Assembly: GCF_004379255.2 (NCBI RefSeq)
Contig: NC_056049.1
Coordinates: forward strand, 19,762,063 to 19,826,062
DNA: 64,000 bases
Direction: 5' to 3'
Source of the DNA: Salvia splendens
Taxonomy: Eukaryota > Streptophyta > Magnoliopsida > Lamiales > Lamiaceae
Shown here: one piece after another, positions 60,960 through 64,000 of the stretch
Layout of the letters: every line of letters begins with the position of its first letter
Position numbering within the stretch: the first letter of the stretch is position 1
Notes under the pieces: model-generated
The model's database searches: none
The model's input: the letters and a program-made list of their open reading frames with translations, nothing else
Told to the model about the DNA's origin: nothing
Translations under genes and position numbers: made by a program

Positions 60960-62729
60960 GAGCATGAATAACGCTACTGGACGGGCCGCAAATCGCGAGT
61001 CCCGGCCCGTCCCACGCGTTAGACGGACGAGCGGCACGGCCTGGGCCGGTCCCGGGGCCGCGTTCCCGGCCTGGGACAGGGTTACGCGGCTCGGACGTGA
61101 CGCAACGCGGCCCGGCCCAGGGTTATTTGTGTTCGGGCCTGGCCGCAACCTTTTTTTTTTTAAATTTGAAATTTTTTTATAAATACTACTCCATTTTCAA
61201 GCTTGAACGCTACCAAGCTGCTATTCAAGCTTGAAACGAACAACAAACCCGGGTGCTACGTACCCGGATATATATTCACCAAGACCGTGAACAAGCTGCC
61301 TTGCGGCTTTTCACGGATTATTTCTCTAGAGATCCGCGATGGAGTGATCAGATGTTCCGTCGCCGGTTCCGGATGCGGAGACATTTGTTCCTACGCATCG
61401 TCAACGCAGTTGTAGCTCATGACATGTATTTCAGCCAAACTACCGATGCTGTGGACCGGCAAAGTATATCGACGTTGCAGAAATGCACGTCTGCCATTCG
61501 TCTACTCGCTTACGGAACTACATCAGATATGTTCGATGAATATCTCCATGTAAGCGAGCCTATTGGACGGGAGTGTCTCGCTAGATTCTGTCGGGCAGTC
61601 ATCGAAGCATTCAAGGATACGTACTAGAGAAAGCCAACGACCGACGACGTTAGGAAGTTGGTCGACATGCACGAGCGGGCCCACGGCTTCCCGGGGATGC
61701 TTGGAAGCATCGACTGTATGCACTGGCAGTGGAAGAATTGTCCAACGGCTTGGAGAGGACAATACACTAGCGGGCACAAGGGCACACATCCCACGATTGT
61801 GTTGGAGGCCGTTGCCGATTGCAAATTGTGGATCTGGCATGCCTACTTTGGTGTCGCAGGGTCCAACAACGACCTCAATGTGTTGAACGAGTCTCCATTG
61901 TTCAACGACTTGTGTGCCGGGCGAGCACCGAACGTAGAGTTCACGGCCAACCACCGTCAGTATAGTATGGGGTATTATCTGGCAGACGGGATCTACCCTC
62001 GATGGCCCGTGTTCGTGAAGACTATCACAGCTCCGACAACCGATCGGAGGGCAATGTTTGTCCAAAGGCAAGAGGCGGCTCGGAAAGATGTCGAGCGTGC
62101 ATTCGGAGTCCTCCAAGCACGGTTGGCTATCGTGAAGGGAGCGGCCCGTGGTTGGCAGCGGTCACACATCGCCGACATCATGTATGCATGTATCATAATG
62201 CATAACATGATCGTTGAGGACGAGCAAGATAACGTCTCTTTGTGGAGCGACGATCCGCTCGCCAGCACCGGGAGTGACTACGTTGTCACCGAGCCGCCCG
62301 TGCAGGGCCTTCCTCCCGACATCCGCAATGTCATGGCCCATTCAGCTGCGATGCGCCAAGAGGAACAACACACTCGCCTCCAAGCCGATCTAATCGAAAA
62401 AATTTGGACTCGCACCAACGTTTTCCAGCATTGACGATATTTTATTTTATTTTCAGTTTTAAAATTTCTATGTTGTAATTTTGCAGTATTCGGTGAAATT
62501 AAATTTTCCGTGTTATAAATTTTCGGCGTTTTTTATTTTACGTTTAAAATAGGTTGGAGCTTTGAATAATGTCATTTATTAGTTGCGGCCCGAGTTGTGA
62601 CCTGCAGGGTTAGAGGGGTTGGGGTCTGGGCCGCAACTGTAGAGGAATGATGACGTGGAGGGGACTTGAGGCCAGAAATGGAGACGTGGTTATTAGGGGC
62701 CAGAAATGGGGACGTGGTTATTCATGCCC
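60960..62729 (+). mobile_element. PIF/Harbinger element, 1.8 kb, next to the NEK 5' end
   Basis: The ends GAGCATGAATAACGCT and, inverted, GGGCATGAATAACCAC are flanked by TTA on both sides (60957-60959 and 62730-62732). The left sub-terminal part is very GC-rich (GGCCCG words). The right part has two tandem copies of CCAGAAATGGRGACGTGGTT. The transposase reads rightward. It begins about 10 bp beyond the inferred NEK first exon, so it occupies the NEK promoter region. Confidence 0.88.
61253..62434 (+). pseudogene. Harbinger transposase with a single obvious nonsense codon
   Basis: The frame is open from about 61253 (IYIHQDREQAALRLFTDYF) but I see no upstream ATG in frame, so the N-terminus is damaged or unclear. 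A TAG at 61625-61627 interrupts KDTY-stop-RKPTTDD, where relatives read Leu or Trp. After it the frame is open to 62434. The catalytic blocks are FPGMLGSIDCMHWQWKNCP, AYFGVAGSNNDLNVLNES and RKDVERAFGVLQARL, followed by a tail ending IWTRTNVFQH. It is the least damaged of the three related transposases. Confidence 0.87.
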
Positions 62730-63001
62730 TTAGGAGCGGATATCCCTCTAGGCTCTACCTTCCTCCACATCATAGATTCAGAGTGCAGCAGCACACTCTC
62801 TTTACTGATTCCTGTTTCCTGTTTCCTGTTTCCTGTTTCCAAGTCCACCAACACACACATGGAGAGAGAATATAAGTACTATCAAAAGGCGACAATTTAA
62901 TTGTGATTCAGAAGCAGACAAAATGTACAGATAAGAGAGATAAATTTGAGTCGTGTTTAGGAACCAACTATTTATTTATTGTATAATCAATCACATTCAT
63001 A

Positions 63002-63226
63002 CTCTCCCGTCCCCAAAAAAATATACATTTTACATTCGACACGAATTTTAATACAAAGTTGGTAAAATAAGAGAGAGGTAGAAGTGGAGAGAAAAAGTAA
63101 TTAAAATATTGTTAGTGGAGAATGAGTCTCATCTTAATAGAGGGAAAAGTGTTTCTAAAATTAAAAAGTGCATATTCTTGTGGGATGGACTAAAAATGAA
63201 ATAATGTATATTATTGTGGGATGGAG
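63002..63226. mobile_element. Stowaway-like MITE
   Basis: TA precedes CTCTCCCGTCCCCAAAAAAA on the left, and the right end is GTGGGATGGAG before TA. The interior shares CGACACGAATTTTAATACA and AAAGTTGGTAAAATAAGAGAG with other plant MITEs of this kind. The ends are diverged. Confidence 0.65.
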
Positions 63227-63303
63227 TATTTGCAGGCAACATGTGACTCCTTTCCACATCTCACGATCCTAGCAATATGTTGCAATCTCATTTTCTCTTA
63301 ATA

Positions 63304-63533
63304 CTCTCGTTCCGCGGCAGTGGATGTATTTCTTTTCGACACACAATTAAAAAAAATTGTGTTAAATGAATTAAATAAATGAAGAATAAAATAATAAATA
63401 AAAAAATAAATAGATAAAAAAAGAATAAAGTAAGGCATAGTAAACTGAGTAACAAAAAAGAAAATAACTCTACTACTAAGAAAAATACTAAAATACCTAG
63501 TAAATTGACTCAATTATTTTGGAACAAATAGAG
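63304..63533. mobile_element. Stowaway-like MITE, decayed
   Basis: TA flanks CTCTCGTTCCGCGGCAGTGG on the left and GGAACAAATAGAG on the right. Internal CTTTTCGACACAC resembles the CTTTTCGGCAC motif of other copies. It is more diverged than most. Confidence 0.6.
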
Positions 63534-63710
63534 TAGTAGTATCTGATTTCTCTTTTCTAGGTAAGGTAAAAAACACAAATATTTATGATAAGGCGTATAT
63601 CTTTTTCTATATTTATTGATTATATATTAGATTAGAAATAATACTGCTTCTATTTATCACTAGTAAATATCGATGCATAAATTAAGAGGATCTTTTTCTC
63701 TAGATGCAAT

Positions 63711-64000
63711 TAGGGCTGACAATTTTCGACACGACACGATAATCTGACACGAATCCGCACGAAATTATTGGGTTGGGGTCAAGTCTTATTGGATCCGTGT
63801 CCTTATCGGGTTGACCCATTAAGAACCCGATAATTTCGGATTGGGTTCGGGTCGGATGCGGGTTGGATACGGGTAACCCATTAAGAAATAATATTATTAT
63901 TTTTATTATTATTTAAAAATATATATATATATATTACTTTAATTTTTTAATTTCTTAAAAATTAGGTTTAAATAGTATAAAATGAATTTTAATTGTGTAA
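63711..64000. mobile_element. left part of a TAGGG-ended repeat, cut by the window edge
   Basis: TAGGGCTGACAATTTTCGAC begins a known style of hAT-like plant repeat, with CGACACGACACGA and GGGTTGACCCATTAAG words. It is similar in style to the 18054 element but not the same. The right end lies beyond base 64000. Confidence 0.55.

Overview
This is nuclear DNA of a flowering plant. The genes have many short exons with GT-AG introns, the recognisable proteins are plant-type (Mediator MED15, an IQ67-domain protein, a plant NEK kinase), and the spacers are AT-rich and packed with plant transposons (Stowaway-type MITEs starting CTCCCTCCGTCC, Tourist/Harbinger, hAT and MULE-like elements, Ty1/copia and a tRNA-Asp-primed LTR element). 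A eudicot is likely. A Lamiales or mint-family species is only my guess. There are no bacterial-style operons.

Six host loci can be modelled. From left to right: (1) MED15, minus strand, 2158-10905, with 8 exons visible and the 3' end beyond the window. (2) A 2-oxoglutarate/Fe(II) dioxygenase, minus, 22144-23890, 3 exons, 340 aa. (3) A small acidic-tailed protein, minus, 28348-28626, with a 5'-UTR intron. (4) A PITH-domain protein, minus, 40601-44401, 8 exons, 176 aa. (5) An IQD calmodulin-binding protein, plus, 52295-53764, 4 exons, 387 aa. (6) A NIMA-related kinase, minus, 54482-59644, 14 coding exons, which carries an in-frame TAG before its catalytic motifs. There is also a broken fragment of ribose-5-phosphate isomerase at 48728-48982. 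These loci do not form a shared pathway. They are ordinary neighbours on a plant chromosome arm.

Most of the remaining sequence is mobile DNA. A miniature LTR element (497-1590) lies next to the partial 3' end of MED15. MED15 intron 1 holds a solo LTR and three MITEs. A degenerate Ty1/copia element (11084-17786) begins 178 bp upstream of the MED15 start codon. That element is rearranged: its integrase region is an inverted duplication with 427-bp arms, and its 3' end is an inverted LTR, yet the whole unit is bounded by one target duplication, ATTAG. Further right are a hAT-type MITE with a TTAGGG-like array, a PIF/Harbinger relic with a Myb-like remnant, two MULE-like elements, and three related Harbinger elements (30287-39126, 49243-51152, 60960-62729). 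The first Harbinger has its transposase gene split by a 5.4-kb coding-free LTR retrotransposon (30708-36086).

The items most worth following up are the doubly palindromic copia element, the nested and overlapping terminal-repeat structure at 30-40 kb, and the nonsense codon in the NEK gene. I see no CRISPR array, no rRNA and no tRNA gene. Splice sites were chosen by eye from reading frame, consensus and remembered family alignments, so exon edges are inferences.
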